From: Acanthopleura granulata
Lineage: Eukaryota; Mollusca; Polyplacophora; Chitonida; Chitonidae
Length of the DNA: 64,000 nucleotides
Direction of reading: 5' to 3'
Assembly: GCA_016165875.1 (NCBI GenBank)
Contig: JABBOT010000003.1
Location: 25,810,983-25,874,982 of the forward strand
Within the stretch, counting starts at the first letter, position 1, and every line of letters begins with the position of its first letter. Shown here piece by piece: positions 62,501 to 64,000 of this stretch. The notes under the pieces are model-generated. The model did not search any database, had not been told where the DNA came from, and saw only the letters and a program-made list of their open reading frames with translations. The position numbers were made by a program, and so were the translations under genes.

Positions 62501-64000
62501 TTCAGTGAGTAACAAGCTTCGTACAATGTATTTCGCTTATACCACAGTAGGCAGATTTGTTCCCCAACAACGTTGTAATGAGGGAGAGGTGTACTGCCAC
62601 TGAGCGAGATCTTTGGCTTGAATGTACTGGAGAAAAGGATGATTGGGAATATCATGTTTAAGTACACATGAATTAACATCATGACTTAATCATCCATTCA
62701 TTTCAATTAGCTACAAATGTGTTTGATATTAACCCCATTGTATGACTGCATGTGCTTACGCATTGACATGATCCTTATCACAGCAGGCAACTGGCATTCA
62801 TTACCTACAACCTTAACCCAGAACTTGTACACGAGTTTCAGTAGAAAAATCTGTTTGTTAGCTGGTAAAGTTTCATTGTTTAGCCATTACCTGGGTTCAA
62901 ATTACTCTCTATTTATTGCTACTGTTTGCCACTTACAAACAGTACAAAGTATACTGTGGTTTCATATATGACAGAAATTATCAACAACGGTATCTTTTCA
63001 GCTGCAAAGGACCATTTGATCAATAATTCCAGCATCAATATGAAAGCTTAATTTACATTGCCACAAAAGAGAACATGAACATTTTCCTGAGCAATTAGCT
63101 TGTCTCCACTCGCCTCCATTCAGGTCAACTAAAAATCCACAACTGCAGACTGGGCAATCCTAAATTTTTATGGAGTTCCCTGAAATATTTCCAGTAACGT
63201 TATGGAAACTTGCTGTGCAGGGTCTCAGGGGTTAACCTAATTTGTTTGGTTTTGGGTACATGGCAAAACACAGTGATTTAAATTTTAACTGATTTCAGTA
63301 ATTGTGTGGTGCTTAATACTACATGCCATATTTCACACCTACGATGGCCAGGCCACCACCATCAGCTTCATAAGTAATGAAAATCCAGATTGTCACAATA
63401 ATAAACCACCGCTCTCTACTTTGTGTAAACTGAAAAACTTTCCCTCATGCAATACACAGATTTTTTCAAATTCTAAACGATACTGACTTAAGGCAATTGA
63501 GTGAACTCCTATATCCATCATGTCAGACCATGCAACTACACTGTCTAGCCACAACCAGAATTGGGCACTTCAGTATTGCTGCCACTGAGAGTCCCAAGAA
63601 CTGTGGCAGGCCTGGGTTTTTTTATTTCCCATTTCTTTTTAGAAACTCAATTTGAACCAATCAGAAAACAATATTTCTTCATCACTGTCAGTGTATTAAA
63701 ACTCAATTTATTTCATGAAAACTCAATACAAAATTTGTCTAAAATTCTCATATTTCTCCTCGCAATAAAACCTCTGCAGGCAGATATTCATGAAAATTTC
63801 ATGACTGCGACTGGAATTGAAAAAACCAACACCTTTACAAATCATTCACTGACAACTGCAAACATCTTAACCACATTTTCCCCACACAACCCCAAAATTT
63901 AAAGCTGATATATACCTATCATATACATATACTTTTAGATCTTCTACTAAATGAAATAATTTTGAGAATGGTGTTGAGCAACGCTCAAATAGATATGTAT

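Larger units (their letters stand above)
46113..64000. other. Upstream or intergenic DNA without a supported gene
   Basis: AT-rich sequence with CT/TA microsatellites (47479-47535), a 77 bp inverted repeat (48693-49365), a MITE-like end (51692), a mosaic tandem duplication (52494-53830) and SINE A copies (61095-61145, 62350-62500). Isolated good minus-strand donors occur at 58.4 and 61.5 kb (GCCAG|gtaagtca), but no matching acceptors define exons. Confidence 0.4.

Overview
This window is eukaryotic nuclear DNA. It is AT-rich, intron-dominated and repeat-dense, with no operons, rRNA, tRNA genes or CRISPR arrays. The short palindrome tacatgta recurs throughout. A tRNA-headed SINE with the conserved 3' block ending in 'gtataagtgaaatattcttg' is also typical of lophotrochozoan genomes. 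A marine lophotrochozoan, most likely a mollusc or a close relative such as a brachiopod, is my best guess; the species cannot be fixed from this window. Almost all open reading frames of 60-180 codons here are chance or repeat-derived.

The main gene lies on the minus strand and reads right to left. I rebuilt it from splice signals, because its exons are too short to stand out as ORFs. Five coding exons (24569-24517, 23365-23110, 13021-12986, 3633-3510, 2973-2896) join in phase without a stop and give the first 176 codons of a protein that continues off the left edge. The protein has a 12-18 residue N-terminus with no cleavable signal, one membrane span, a Cys cluster followed by basic residues, and a Ser-rich cytoplasmic linker. 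This is the layout of the N-terminal half of a synaptotagmin-type protein, but no C2 domain is in the window, so the family is an inference. The linker includes a 36-nt microexon and a 78-nt exon, both in phase and so candidates for alternative splicing. Non-coding exons at 25245-25198 and 45300-45249 look like 5' UTR exons, which would make most of the right half first-intron or promoter-side DNA.

Two possible small plus-strand genes sit inside the introns or upstream region: a two-exon ORF of 108 codons at 14618-15170 with a poly(A) signal, and a terminal-exon-like ORF at 41711-41911 followed by a poly(A) signal. Neither is recognised.

The rest is mobile and repeated DNA. I found four dispersed families by comparing the window with itself: a tRNA-derived SINE (A), a second SINE-like family (B), an approximately 200 bp family (C) and a MITE-like element with terminal inverted repeats (D). 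There are also two minisatellites (64 bp and about 30 bp), an approximately 1 kb tandem duplication with an internal deletion at 52494-53830, a 77 bp perfect inverted repeat at 48693/49365, and several microsatellites.
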